Shown one piece after another: positions 1-6,782 of a stretch of 12,386 nucleotides of DNA; positions within the stretch are counted from its first letter, which is position 1; each line of letters opens with the position of its first letter. This stretch comes from DASUSF01 sp036375275. Lineage in GTDB: Bacteria; Pseudomonadota; Alphaproteobacteria; Geminicoccales; Geminicoccaceae. A program made the position numbers and the translations under genes. The notes beneath the pieces are model-generated. The model searched no databases, was not told the origin of the DNA, and worked only from the letters and a program-made list of their open reading frames with translations. The stretch is from contig DASUSF010000013.1 of assembly GCA_036375275.1 (NCBI GenBank), positions 1 through 12,386 of the forward strand, read 5' to 3'.

Positions 1-1
1 C

Positions 2-1117
2 GCTTCGTTCTATTTCATTCATCTCGACGCGAGCCTGCGCCGTTCAAACAATCTGCCGGCCGGCGTCGGCGGCGAGGCCTGGCAGGTGCACGGCGGCGGC
101 TTCTACCGGATGCAGAAGTACCTGGTCGCGCCGGCCGAGCTCCCGGACGAGCTGACCTGGTTCAAGTGGGAGGCGTACACGACCTGGCTGTCCGGGTTCG
201 GGCTGATGGCCGTGGTCTACTACCTCGGCGCGGAGGTCTTCCTGGTCGACCGGGACGTCCTCGACCTCCCGGCGTGGCTCGCGGTGCTGATCAGCGCCGC
301 TTCCCTCGGGCTCGGCTGGCTCGGCTACGACGCCCTCTGCCGGTCCCGGATCGGGCGCGACACCGGCCGCCTCGCGCTCGCCCTGTTCGCAGCCCTGGTC
401 GCCGCCGCCTTCCTGTTCGCGCAGCTGTTCAGCGGGCGCGCCGCCTACCTCCACGCCGGCGCCCTGATCGGCACGATGATGGTCGGCAACGTGCTGTTCG
501 TGATCATCCCGAACCAGAAGGTCGTGGTCGCCGACCTGATCGCCGGGCGGACGCCGGACCCGCGCCTCGGCGCCGAGGCCAAGCAGCGCTCGCTGCACAA
601 CAACTACCTGACGCTGCCGGTCGTGTTCACGATGATCAGCAACCACTATCCGATGACCTTCGGCACCCGTTGGAGCTGGCTGATCTTCGCGGGCGTGCTG
701 GTGGTCGGCGGGCTGGTGCGGCACTGGTTCAACCTCGGCCACGCCGGGCGGCCGCGCCCGCTCTGGCTCTGGCCGGCGGCGGCGGCGGGGACCGCGCTGA
801 TCGTCGCCCTGTCGCTGCCCCGGACCTCCGGCTCCGACGGCGAGGCGCTGGCCGCGGTCGGGATCGCCGAGGTCCGGCCGATCATCGCCGAGCGCTGCGC
901 GGTCTGCCACAGCCGGACGCCCGCGATGGACGGCTTCGAGGTCCCGCCGATGGGCCTCACCTTCGACAGCGCCCGCGAGATCGTCGCCGCGGCCGGGCCG
1001 ATCCACGCCCAGGCGGTGCTGAGCCGGGCGATGCCGCCCGGCAACCTGACCGGCCTGACCGAGGAGGAGCGGGCCGTGCTCGCCCGCTGGGTCGAGGCCG
1101 GGGCGCCGGCCGAGTGA
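2..1117 (+). CDS. puuD: Urate hydroxylase PuuD, 5'-truncated by window edge
   Basis: Membrane-bound urate oxidase (urate to 5-hydroxyisourate) of the PuuD family, in which an integral membrane domain is fused to a C-terminal cytochrome c domain. The reading frame is open from base 2, so the first roughly 30-45 residues lie outside the window; the first internal ATG at 110 is not the start. The visible part begins ASFYFIHLDASL and contains the family signatures VHGGGFYRMQKYLVAP and WFKWEAYTTWLSGF. About eight hydrophobic segments follow. A haem c motif CAVCH is encoded at 896-910, and a Met in AMPPGN (about 1030) is a plausible axial haem ligand. The stop overlaps the start of guaD (TGATG), which implies translational coupling in a purine-degradation operon. 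Family assignment is secure from recognised motifs; the enzymatic role rests on family knowledge. Confidence 0.93.
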   Translation, partial: ASFYFIHLDASLRRSNNLPAGVGGEAWQVHGGGFYRMQKYLVAPAELPDELTWFKWEAYTTWLSGFGLMAVVYYLGAEVFLVDRDVLDLPAWLAVLISAASLGLGWLGYDALCRSRIGRDTGRLALALFAALVAAAFLFAQLFSGRAAYLHAGALIGTMMVGNVLFVIIPNQKVVVADLIAGRTPDPRLGAEAKQRSLHNNYLTLPVVFTMISNHYPMTFGTRWSWLIFAGVLVVGGLVRHWFNLGHAGRPRPLWLWPAAAAGTALIVALSLPRTSGSDGEALAAVGIAEVRPIIAERCAVCHSRTPAMDGFEVPPMGLTFDSAREIVAAAGPIHAQAVLSRAMPPGNLTGLTEEERAVLARWVEAGAPAE

Positions 1118-2424
1118 TGGCCCGGCCGCCGCTCCGCCGCGCCCTCCGCGGCCGGGTCGTCGACTTCACGGCCGATCCGGCCGAGGCCGGCGCGGGCGCG
1201 CTCCGCGACCATCCGGACGGCCTCGTGATCATCGAGCAGGGTCGGATCGCCGCCGCCGGCGCGGCATCCGACCTGCTCGCCCGGGTCAAGCCCGGGACCC
1301 GGGTCGACCACTACCCGGGCTGCCTGATCCTCCCGGGGCTGATCGACGTCCACATCCACTACCCGCAGACCCAGGTGATCGCGAGCTACGGCGCCCGGCT
1401 GCTCGAGTGGCTCGAGAAGTACACCTTCGTGGAGGAGCAGCGCTTCGCCGAGCGCGGCCACGCCGAGCGGGTCGCCGCCTTCTTCCTGGACGAGCTGCGC
1501 CGGAACGGCACCACCACCGCCGCGGTCTACTGCACGACCCACCCGGAGTCGGTCGACGCCTTCTTCCAGGCGGCCGAGGCGCGCAACATGCGCACGGTCG
1601 CGGGCAAGATGATGATGGACCGGAACGCCCCCGACGCCCTCCTCGACGGCGGCCAGCGCGGCTACGACCAGACCAAGGCGCTGATCAAACGCTGGCACGG
1701 GCGGGGCCGGCAGGGCTACGCGATCACGCCGCGCTTCGCGGTCACCTCGTCCGACTTCCAGCTCGAGATGACCGGGGCGCTGGTGCGCGAGCACCCGGAC
1801 TGCCTGATGCAGACCCACCTCGCCGAGAACGACCTCGAGATCCGGGCCGCCGCCGAGCTCTTCCCCTGGGCCGCGAGCTACACCCAGATCTACGACCGCT
1901 ACGGCCTGCTCGGCCCGCGCTCGATCTTCGGCCACTGCCTGCATCTCGCGGACGACGAGGTCGACCGGCTGCGCGAGGCCGGCGCCGTCGCCGCCTTCTG
2001 CCCGACCTCGAACCTGTTCATCGGCAGCGGCCTGTTCGACCTCGCGCGGATGGACCGGGCGGGGGTGCGGGTCGGCCTCGCCACCGACGTCGGCGGCGGG
2101 ACCAGCTACTCCATGCTCCGGACCGCCGCCGAGGCCTACAAGGTGCTGCAGCTCCGCGGCCAGAACCTGGACGCGGCGCGCGCCTTCTACATGATGACCC
2201 TCGGCAACGCCCGGGCGCTCGCCCTCGACGACCGGATCGGCTCGTTCACCCCCGGCCACGAGGCCGACGTCGTGGTGCTCGATCCGGCCGCGACCCCCGC
2301 CATGGCGCACCGCATGGAGCGGGCCGGGGACGACCTCGACCTGACCCTGTTCGTCCTCATGACCATGGGCGACGACCGCGCCGTCCGGCAGGTCTATCTG
2401 ATGGGCGAGCCGGCGGGCGCCTGA
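1117..2424 (+). CDS. guaD: Guanine deaminase
   Basis: Amidohydrolase-superfamily guanine deaminase (guanine plus water to xanthine and ammonia), cytosolic and zinc-dependent. The 435-residue length is typical of the family. An N-terminal beta-sandwich segment leads to LPGLIDVHIHYPQ, with metal ligands H79 and H81. QTHLAEN supplies H234, FGHCLHL supplies H273, and ATDVGGG supplies the metal-binding D324. The guanine-deaminase-type stretches FVEEQRF and CTTHPESVDAFF are present. The start is the ATG whose A is the last base of the puuD stop codon. An in-frame opening reaches further upstream inside puuD but has no homology there. Together with puuD it would feed guanine through xanthine to urate and on to allantoin; xanthine dehydrogenase is not in the window. 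The gap to the convergent nnrU stop is only 21 bases. Confidence 0.95.
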   Translation: MARPPLRRALRGRVVDFTADPAEAGAGALRDHPDGLVIIEQGRIAAAGAASDLLARVKPGTRVDHYPGCLILPGLIDVHIHYPQTQVIASYGARLLEWLEKYTFVEEQRFAERGHAERVAAFFLDELRRNGTTTAAVYCTTHPESVDAFFQAAEARNMRTVAGKMMMDRNAPDALLDGGQRGYDQTKALIKRWHGRGRQGYAITPRFAVTSSDFQLEMTGALVREHPDCLMQTHLAENDLEIRAAAELFPWAASYTQIYDRYGLLGPRSIFGHCLHLADDEVDRLREAGAVAAFCPTSNLFIGSGLFDLARMDRAGVRVGLATDVGGGTSYSMLRTAAEAYKVLQLRGQNLDAARAFYMMTLGNARALALDDRIGSFTPGHEADVVVLDPAATPAMAHRMERAGDDLDLTLFVLMTMGDDRAVRQVYLMGEPAGA

Positions 2425-2445
2425 GCCGCGCGGCAGCGGGTGCGC

Positions 2446-3078
2446 TCAGCCGATGACCGGGCCGATGAGCGCCGGGCCGATGACGCGGGGGTGGAGCCAG
2501 AGCAGGAGCCCGTAGCCGAGCAGGCCGAGGAGGAGCGGCGGCGCGAGCTCGCGCGGCACCAGCCGCTCGTGCCCGCGGAGGACGGCGAGGAACGGGACGA
2601 CGCCGACCGCGCGACGCTCGCCTGGCGCGGTCCGGGCGTTCTTCACCAGGGCGACCAGCGCGATCAGCGCCATCCCCCCGAATAGGAGGACGTGACGGCC
2701 GCTGCCGAGGTTCAGGAGGTGGAGCACGGTCCAGAGCAGCAGGCCGAGGCTGCCCGGCGCGACCGTGATCCGGTAGACGCCGCTCGGCACCGGTCCCGGC
2801 CTCTGGATCAGTCGCCCGGCGACGAGGAAGGTCGCCAGCGGCATCAGACCGAGCGCCGCGGACCGCCCCCAGACGGGCGGCAGGTAGAGCCAGATCCCGG
2901 GGTCGGCGCGCTGGAACGCGATGATCACCCAGATCAGGATGACGAGGGAGAGGGCGCCGTAGGCGGCGAAGAAGGTCGCGCGACCGAACCGCTCGATCAG
3001 CCTGGCGCGCACCGGCGGCGCCGACGGCAGGACGTGGCTCAGGATCAGCAGCAGAACCGCGGCCGCGAGCTCGACCAT
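2446..3078 (-). CDS. nnrU: NnrU family membrane protein
   Basis: A 210-residue integral membrane protein with five or six hydrophobic segments (about residues 3-17, 36-55, 74-88, 109-123, 129-145 and 180-196). It resembles the NnrU family, found in nitrite/nitric-oxide reductase gene clusters of alphaproteobacteria. NnrU is needed for nitric-oxide-related respiration in some denitrifiers, but its biochemical function is not established. Visible family-type features are SHVLPS near the N-terminus (H15) and the WTVLHLLNLG...LLFGG block (residues 116-135, H120). The region where many NnrU proteins have an R-H-P triad reads RITVAP here. It starts 15 bases after the stop of the ybiB-like gene, with only a weak Shine-Dalgarno sequence, so it is probably cotranscribed from the FNR/NnrR-type box at 4148-4161. 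Confidence 0.85.
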   Translation of the reverse strand: MVELAAAVLLLILSHVLPSAPPVRARLIERFGRATFFAAYGALSLVILIWVIIAFQRADPGIWLYLPPVWGRSAALGLMPLATFLVAGRLIQRPGPVPSGVYRITVAPGSLGLLLWTVLHLLNLGSGRHVLLFGGMALIALVALVKNARTAPGERRAVGVVPFLAVLRGHERLVPRELAPPLLLGLLGYGLLLWLHPRVIGPALIGPVIG

Positions 3079-3093
3079 GTGCGCCCGGAGCGA

Positions 3094-4074
3094 TCAGGCC
3101 GCCTGCCGGGTCCCCCGCCGGGCCTGCCAGAGGTCGCGGGCGAGCATGTCCGCGTCGGCCATGGCCTCTGCGCGCCCGAGCAGACGGAGCACGAGCGCGG
3201 TCGTGCCGGTCACCGCCGCCTCGGGGCCGGCCGCGCGCCACTCCCCCTGCCAGAGCGCACGCAGCCGCACCGGATCGAGCGGCTCCTTCCGCCAGGCATG
3301 GGCCTCCGCCGAGATCGCCGGCCAGACCTCCTCGACGATGGCGCCGTCTCCGACGACGAGGGTCCGGCACGGCTTCTCCGGGTTGCGTTGCCCCTCGCCG
3401 CCGCCGCCCTTGAAGACCACCGCGCGCGGCTGGCCGAGCATGAGGGCGGTGTCGGCGTGCAGCGGAGCGTAGTTGGGGTGGAAGACCCCCTGGATCTGGG
3501 CCGGCGCGGCGGCCGGGTTGAGCTCGCGGGCGAGCGAGTTGACCGGCGAGCGGAGGCCGAGCAGCGGCCTGAGCTCGAACAGCCGCGCGAGCTCCGGGAG
3601 CATGACCTCGAGCGGCAGGTAGGCGAGCCGGGTCGCGTCGAGCTGCCGCAGGGCGTCGTCCGCCGAGCCCGCGACCGGCACGCCGAGCGCCGCGAGCGCC
3701 TTGGGTGTGGTCGCCTCACCCTCGCCGCTGATGCCGTGGATCAGGATCCGCACCCCCTGATCCGCGAGCAGGCGCGCGGCGAGCAGAAAGTAGGGGAGCT
3801 GCTTGTGCCGGTCGGCGTAGGACGGCCAGTCGAGATCGGCCGAGAGGCCGGATGGCGCCCCGATCCGTGCGCGCGCCGCGCGGACGAAGCCCGCGAGCTC
3901 GCCCGCGGTCTCGGTCCGGTAGCGCAGCACGAGGAGCATGGCGCCGAGCTGCACCGGCTCGACCCGGCCATCCAGGATCATCGCCATCGCATCCTCGGCC
4001 TCGTCCGGCTCGAGCGGTCGGCCGAGGGTCGGTCCGCGGGCGATGGCGCGGAGGTGGCTGGCGAATGGATGCAT
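3094..4074 (-). CDS. ybiB: YbiB/TrpD2-type glycosyltransferase-fold protein
   Basis: A 326-residue protein of the nucleoside phosphorylase/phosphoribosyltransferase fold, related to anthranilate phosphoribosyltransferase (TrpD) but closest to the TrpD2/YbiB branch. Diagnostic stretches are LDWPSYADRHKQLPYFLLAA (residues 81-100), GVRILIHGISGEGEA (107-121), AYLPLEVMLPELARL (151-165), ELRPLLGLRSPVNS (167-180), VFHPNYAPLH (197-206) and VFKGGGGEGQRNP (220-232). The glycine loop GTGGDG that binds PRPP in true TrpD is absent. HGISGEGE occupies the corresponding area, so TrpD activity is unlikely. E. coli YbiB is reported as a nucleic-acid-binding member. The start is supported by GAGGAG seven bases upstream of the ATG. 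It is first in an apparent operon with nnrU, behind an FNR/NnrR-type box. Its role in nitrogen-oxide metabolism is unknown. Confidence 0.88.
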   Translation of the reverse strand: MHPFASHLRAIARGPTLGRPLEPDEAEDAMAMILDGRVEPVQLGAMLLVLRYRTETAGELAGFVRAARARIGAPSGLSADLDWPSYADRHKQLPYFLLAARLLADQGVRILIHGISGEGEATTPKALAALGVPVAGSADDALRQLDATRLAYLPLEVMLPELARLFELRPLLGLRSPVNSLARELNPAAAPAQIQGVFHPNYAPLHADTALMLGQPRAVVFKGGGGEGQRNPEKPCRTLVVGDGAIVEEVWPAISAEAHAWRKEPLDPVRLRALWQGEWRAAGPEAAVTGTTALVLRLLGRAEAMADADMLARDLWQARRGTRQAA

Positions 4075-4147
4075 GCTGCGGCTCCTCGGTTGCTCCGGTC
4101 ACGGTCCGCCCGCCCCCGGACGCTGGCTCGCCCGCGCGCCCGCGGCC

Positions 4148-4161
4148 TTGACCTCGGTCAA
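4148..4161. promoter_or_regulatory. FNR/DNR/NnrR-type box for ybiB-nnrU
   Basis: TTGACCTCGGTCAA is a perfect TTGAC-N4-GTCAA palindrome matching the Crp/FNR-superfamily site used by FNR, DNR and NnrR regulators. It lies in the 90-base gap between the nnrS stop and the start of the ybiB-like gene. Its centre is about 80 bases upstream of that ATG, which leaves room for class II activation (site near -41.5) and a leader of roughly 40 nt. No clear -10 element could be picked out in the GC-rich sequence. Confidence 0.8.
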
Positions 4162-4164
4162 CGA

Positions 4165-5403
4165 TCACGCGCCCCCGGGATCGACCGACCGCCGGCCGAG
4201 CATCGGCCCGTAGCCCGCCACGAACAGCAGGAAGGCGCCGCCCCAGAGCAGGCTCGCGAGCATGAGCAGCAGCGCGCTCGCAGGCAACGCCGGCGCCACC
4301 ACCCGGAGCAGCGAGCCGGCCACGACCAGGACGTAGATCAGGACCGTCAGCCGGCCGGCGGTCAGCGGCCGCCCGGTGTGGCCGAGGCTAGCCCGGGTCA
4401 TGACCGCGAGCGTCATGGTCCCGATCGCGCCGGCGGTCAGCGCGTGCAGCGCGGCGAGCGGGATCGGCAGGAGGCCCAGCCCCTCGAGCCCGAGCAGAAG
4501 CAGGCCGAGCGCGAGCCAGCCGTAGCCGACGTGCAGGATCAGGACCAGCGGCTCGGCGGCCGTCCGCGTCCCCCGCCAGCGCGCGAGCCGGAGGAGGTGC
4601 AGCGCGCCGGCGACCGAGAGGAGCGCGGCCGCGGGCACGGCGTCCGGCGCCACCGCCCAGGCGAGCAGCGCGACCACAAGGAGGGCCAGGGCCAAGAGGT
4701 CGAACCGGCCGAACGGTGCCGGCAGGATCTCCTGCCCTTGCTTGACCAGCCAGTTCCGGGTGAAGCTCGGCGTCACCCGGCCGCCGATCAGGCCGATCAG
4801 GATCAGCACGGCCGCGAGGCCGAGGCGGATGCCGAGCTCGGCGGTCCCGAGCCCGAGGGCCGGCTCGAGATGGGTCAGCAGGTTGGCGAGGGCGAGCCCG
4901 GTTAGGAGCGCCGCGACGGGGAGGTTCCGCCAGTTCCGCCCGGACGCGATCTCGCGCAGCACCAGCGCGGCGAGCGTCCCGAGGAAGCCGACGTCGAGAA
5001 CAAGCGCGAGACCGGCGCCGACCAGCTCCGACGCGACCACAGCGAGCCGGCCGGCGAACCAGAGCCCGGACAGCGCGACGAGCGGCCAGCCGCCGATCGG
5101 CAGCCGGCCGGTCCAGTTCGGGATCGCGGTGAGCGCGAACCCCGCGATGATCGCGCCGGCATAGCCGAACAGCATCTCGTGCTGGTGCCAGAGCAGGGGC
5201 CCGAACGCGCTCGGGATCTCGATCCGGCCGGAGAGCGCGGCGACCCAGAGGGCGAGCGCCACCGGCGCGAGCGACGCCCCGCCGAGAAAGAAGGGTCGGA
5301 AGCCGTTCTGCAGCACCGGCAATCGGGCGAGCCGGCCCGCATGCGCTCGTCGCCCCGGGGGCGGCCTGGATCGGGAAGCCTGGCGCGGCATGATGGATAC
5401 CAC
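4165..5403 (-). CDS. nnrS: NnrS family haem/copper membrane protein
   Basis: A polytopic membrane protein of 412 residues with about twelve transmembrane segments, of the NnrS family. Members bind haem and copper and protect against nitric oxide or nitrosative stress; their genes are NnrR- or NsrR-regulated. Signatures are PVLQNGFRPFFL (residues 29-40), LLWHQHEMLFGYAGAIIAGF (70-89, with H73 and H75), AIPNWTGR (93-100), GGRVTPSFTRNWL (207-219) and VMTRASLGHTGRPL (334-347). Further His residues that could bind metal are H178, H269, H291, H320 and H342. The longest start is GTG at 5403; ATG at 5391 is an equally plausible start, giving 408 residues, and neither has a strong ribosome-binding site. 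It is transcribed divergently from apbE, with its own FNR/NnrR-type box at 5469-5482. The stop is four bases from the box serving the next operon. Confidence 0.93.
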   Translation of the reverse strand: MVSIMPRQASRSRPPPGRRAHAGRLARLPVLQNGFRPFFLGGASLAPVALALWVAALSGRIEIPSAFGPLLWHQHEMLFGYAGAIIAGFALTAIPNWTGRLPIGGWPLVALSGLWFAGRLAVVASELVGAGLALVLDVGFLGTLAALVLREIASGRNWRNLPVAALLTGLALANLLTHLEPALGLGTAELGIRLGLAAVLILIGLIGGRVTPSFTRNWLVKQGQEILPAPFGRFDLLALALLVVALLAWAVAPDAVPAAALLSVAGALHLLRLARWRGTRTAAEPLVLILHVGYGWLALGLLLLGLEGLGLLPIPLAALHALTAGAIGTMTLAVMTRASLGHTGRPLTAGRLTVLIYVLVVAGSLLRVVAPALPASALLLMLASLLWGGAFLLFVAGYGPMLGRRSVDPGGA

Positions 5404-5468
5404 TCGTTGCGCTCGCTCGCGGCCGATGATGGTCCGGACGAGGGTCGAAGCCGTGCCCCGACCCGTCG

Positions 5469-5482
5469 TTGACCGACGTCAA
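5469..5482. promoter_or_regulatory. FNR/DNR/NnrR-type box for nnrS
   Basis: TTGACCGACGTCAA has perfect TTGAC/GTCAA arms around a four-base spacer. Its centre lies 72 bases upstream of the GTG start of nnrS, or 84 from the alternative ATG, similar to the spacing of the ybiB-nnrU box. It is nearer to nnrS than to apbE, which has a second box of its own. Confidence 0.8.
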
Positions 5483-5596
5483 GCACCGCCCCGGAGACGG
5501 CCGGCTCTCGGCCCGCCTGGCGGTGCAAGCGGCGCCGCCACCAGCATCGTTGCCCCGGCTCGCGCCGCCCCGGATGCCGGCGTGGTGGCGCCCCCG

Positions 5597-5616
5597 CCTT
5601 GACCGGGATCAAGGCG
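5597..5616. promoter_or_regulatory. FNR/DNR/NnrR-type box for apbE, extended palindrome
   Basis: The core TTGACCGGGATCAA (5599-5612) sits inside a 20-base palindrome, GCCTTGAC-N4-ATCAAGGC, with one mismatched pair. Its centre is 52 bases upstream of the ATG at 5658, or 61 bases from the ATG at 5667. A class II geometry would put the transcript start near 5647, leaving a short leader before the chosen start. This also argues against translation starting upstream. Confidence 0.8.
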
Positions 5617-5657
5617 AGCGCCCGGCCGGCGGCCCAGGCTCCGCACCGGACGACTGG

Positions 5658-6614
5658 ATGCGGGTGATGAGACGGCTCGGCCGACGCCGGTTCCTCAGCC
5701 TGATCGCGGCGCCGGCGGCGATCGCGCTGCCGGGCGCGGGCGGAGCACGGCCGGAAGCGGTCCGCTGGCAGGGGACCGCGCTCGGCGCCAGGGCGAGCCT
5801 CGTGATGGGCGGGATCGACGCGGCGCGCGGCCGGCGCCTGATCGGCCACGTCCTCGCCGAGATCGACCGGCTGGAGCGGATCTTCAGCCTGCACCGCGCG
5901 GACTCCGCTCTCAGCCTCCTCAACCGCCAGGGTCGGCTCACCACGCCACCGCAGGAGCTGGTCGACGTCCTCGCCGAGGCCGCCCGGATCCACCGCCTCT
6001 CGGGTGGCGCGTTCGACGTCACGATCCAGCCCCTATGGCGGCTGCACGCCGGTCACTTCGCCCGCCCGCAAGCGCCGGCCACCGGCCCGTCCGCCGCGGC
6101 CGTCGCGCAGGCCCGCGAGCGGACCGGCTTCGAGCAGGTCGAGATCGGGCCGGACGAGATCCGCTTCGCCCGGCCGGGCATGGCGATCACCCTCAACGGG
6201 ATCGCCCAGGGGACGGTCACCGACCGCATCGCCGACCTGCTGCGGGGCGAGGGCCTCGAGCACGTCCTGATCGACATGGGCGAGATCGCGGCGACCGGCC
6301 ACCACCCCTCCGGCCGGGCGTGGTCGATCGGCCTGGGCGCGGCCGGCCGGCTCGAGCTGCGTGACGCCGCCGTCGCGACCACCGACCCCCGGGGCACCAC
6401 CTTCGACGCGGCGGGCCGGCACCACCACCTGCTCGATCCCCGGACCGGCCGGAGCAGCGGGCACGCCCGCCGCGTGACGGTGGTGGCGCCGCGGGCGAGC
6501 CTCGCCGACGCGCTCTCGACGGCGCTCGCCGTCATGCCACCCGAGGAAGCCGGTCGGGTGCGGCGCCGGCTCGATGGTTCGGTCCGGATCCTCGATGCCG
6601 CCGCGCACGTCTAG
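5658..6614 (+). CDS. apbE: FAD:protein FMN transferase, ApbE/NosX-like, Tat-exported
   Basis: ApbE-family flavin transferase, which covalently attaches FMN to Thr/Ser of exported or membrane flavoproteins. NosX of denitrifiers, which flavinylates NosR, belongs to this family. From the ATG at 5658 the product is 318 residues, the normal length. Residues 8-27 form a Tat-type signal (GRRRFLSL followed by an Ala-rich hydrophobic stretch), so a periplasmic location is expected. Family motifs are GGAFDVTIQPLW (116-127), TLNGIAQGTVTDRIADLLR (178-196), VLIDMGEIAATG (203-214), HHHLLDPRTGRSS (255-267) and SLADALSTALAVM (281-293), the last carrying the Mg-binding Asp. The LNGIAQG form is what I associate with the NosX branch. 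ATG at 5667 is an alternative start. No NosR or other obvious flavoprotein substrate is in the window. The TAG stop lies in the left arm of a palindromic repeat. Confidence 0.92.
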   Translation: MRVMRRLGRRRFLSLIAAPAAIALPGAGGARPEAVRWQGTALGARASLVMGGIDAARGRRLIGHVLAEIDRLERIFSLHRADSALSLLNRQGRLTTPPQELVDVLAEAARIHRLSGGAFDVTIQPLWRLHAGHFARPQAPATGPSAAAVAQARERTGFEQVEIGPDEIRFARPGMAITLNGIAQGTVTDRIADLLRGEGLEHVLIDMGEIAATGHHPSGRAWSIGLGAAGRLELRDAAVATTDPRGTTFDAAGRHHHLLDPRTGRSSGHARRVTVVAPRASLADALSTALAVMPPEEAGRVRRRLDGSVRILDAAAHV

Positions 6615-6684
6615 AGCAATTTCCGACGAGACAGAACCGCGTCCAACCGCGACGCCCTTCCGCTCATCGGAGGAAAATTGCTCT
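6613..6684. repeat. Intergenic palindromic repeat (AGAGCAATTT type)
   Basis: The left arm AGAGCAATTTCC (6613-6624) pairs with the right arm GGAAAATTGCTCT (6672-6684), with one bulged A and about 47 bases between. It resembles the short palindromic elements beginning AGAGCA-TTTTCC that are dispersed between genes in many alphaproteobacteria. The first two bases overlap the apbE stop codon. The AT-rich arms stand out from the GC-rich surroundings. As RNA it would form a long stem that could terminate or stabilise the apbE transcript; no U-tract follows. Confidence 0.65.
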
Positions 6685-6767
6685 GTCGCAATGAATCAGA
6701 GCGGCGGTCGGCAGGCGACGCTCGCCGCGACGCGCACCCTGGGCTAGTCTAGGATCGCACGCGGATC

Positions 6768-6776
6768 AGGAGGAGG
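6768..6776 (+). promoter_or_regulatory. Strong ribosome-binding site for NTF2-like gene
   Basis: AGGAGGAGG lies six bases upstream of the ATG at 6783. It is the best Shine-Dalgarno sequence in the window and fixes that start. It implies a separate transcription unit between the palindromic repeat and this gene, although no clear -35/-10 pair could be identified. Confidence 0.8.
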
Positions 6777-6782
6777 CAGGCG

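Larger units (their letters stand above)
5404..5657. other. Divergent nnrS-apbE control region
   Basis: This 254-base region separates the divergent nnrS and apbE starts. It contains two FNR/NnrR-type boxes whose centres are 130 bases apart, each positioned for one of the two genes. An in-frame extension of apbE reaches back to a TTG at 5469, but that codon is the first half-site of the nnrS box, and the extension is proline/arginine-rich with no recognisable domain. I therefore treat the region as regulatory. No other gene or strong hairpin was noticed. Confidence 0.7.

Noticed and set aside
2424..2433. GCCGCGCGGC palindrome in the guaD/nnrU gap as a terminator
   Set aside because: It has no loop and no T-run; such short GC palindromes are expected by chance at this composition.
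4740..4753. TTGACCAGCCAGTT as a further FNR-type box
   Set aside because: It has only one half-site and is inside nnrS coding sequence (NWLVKQ region).
2692..4905. Long plus-strand open frame across nnrU, ybiB-like and nnrS
   Set aside because: It spans three confidently assigned minus-strand genes, and its translation is Arg/Glu/Pro-rich without motifs. It is a GC-driven shadow.
5469..5657. Extended N-terminus of apbE from a TTG at 5469
   Set aside because: The TTG is a half-site of the nnrS regulatory box, the extension would contain the apbE box too, and it would bury the Tat signal about 70 residues inside the protein.
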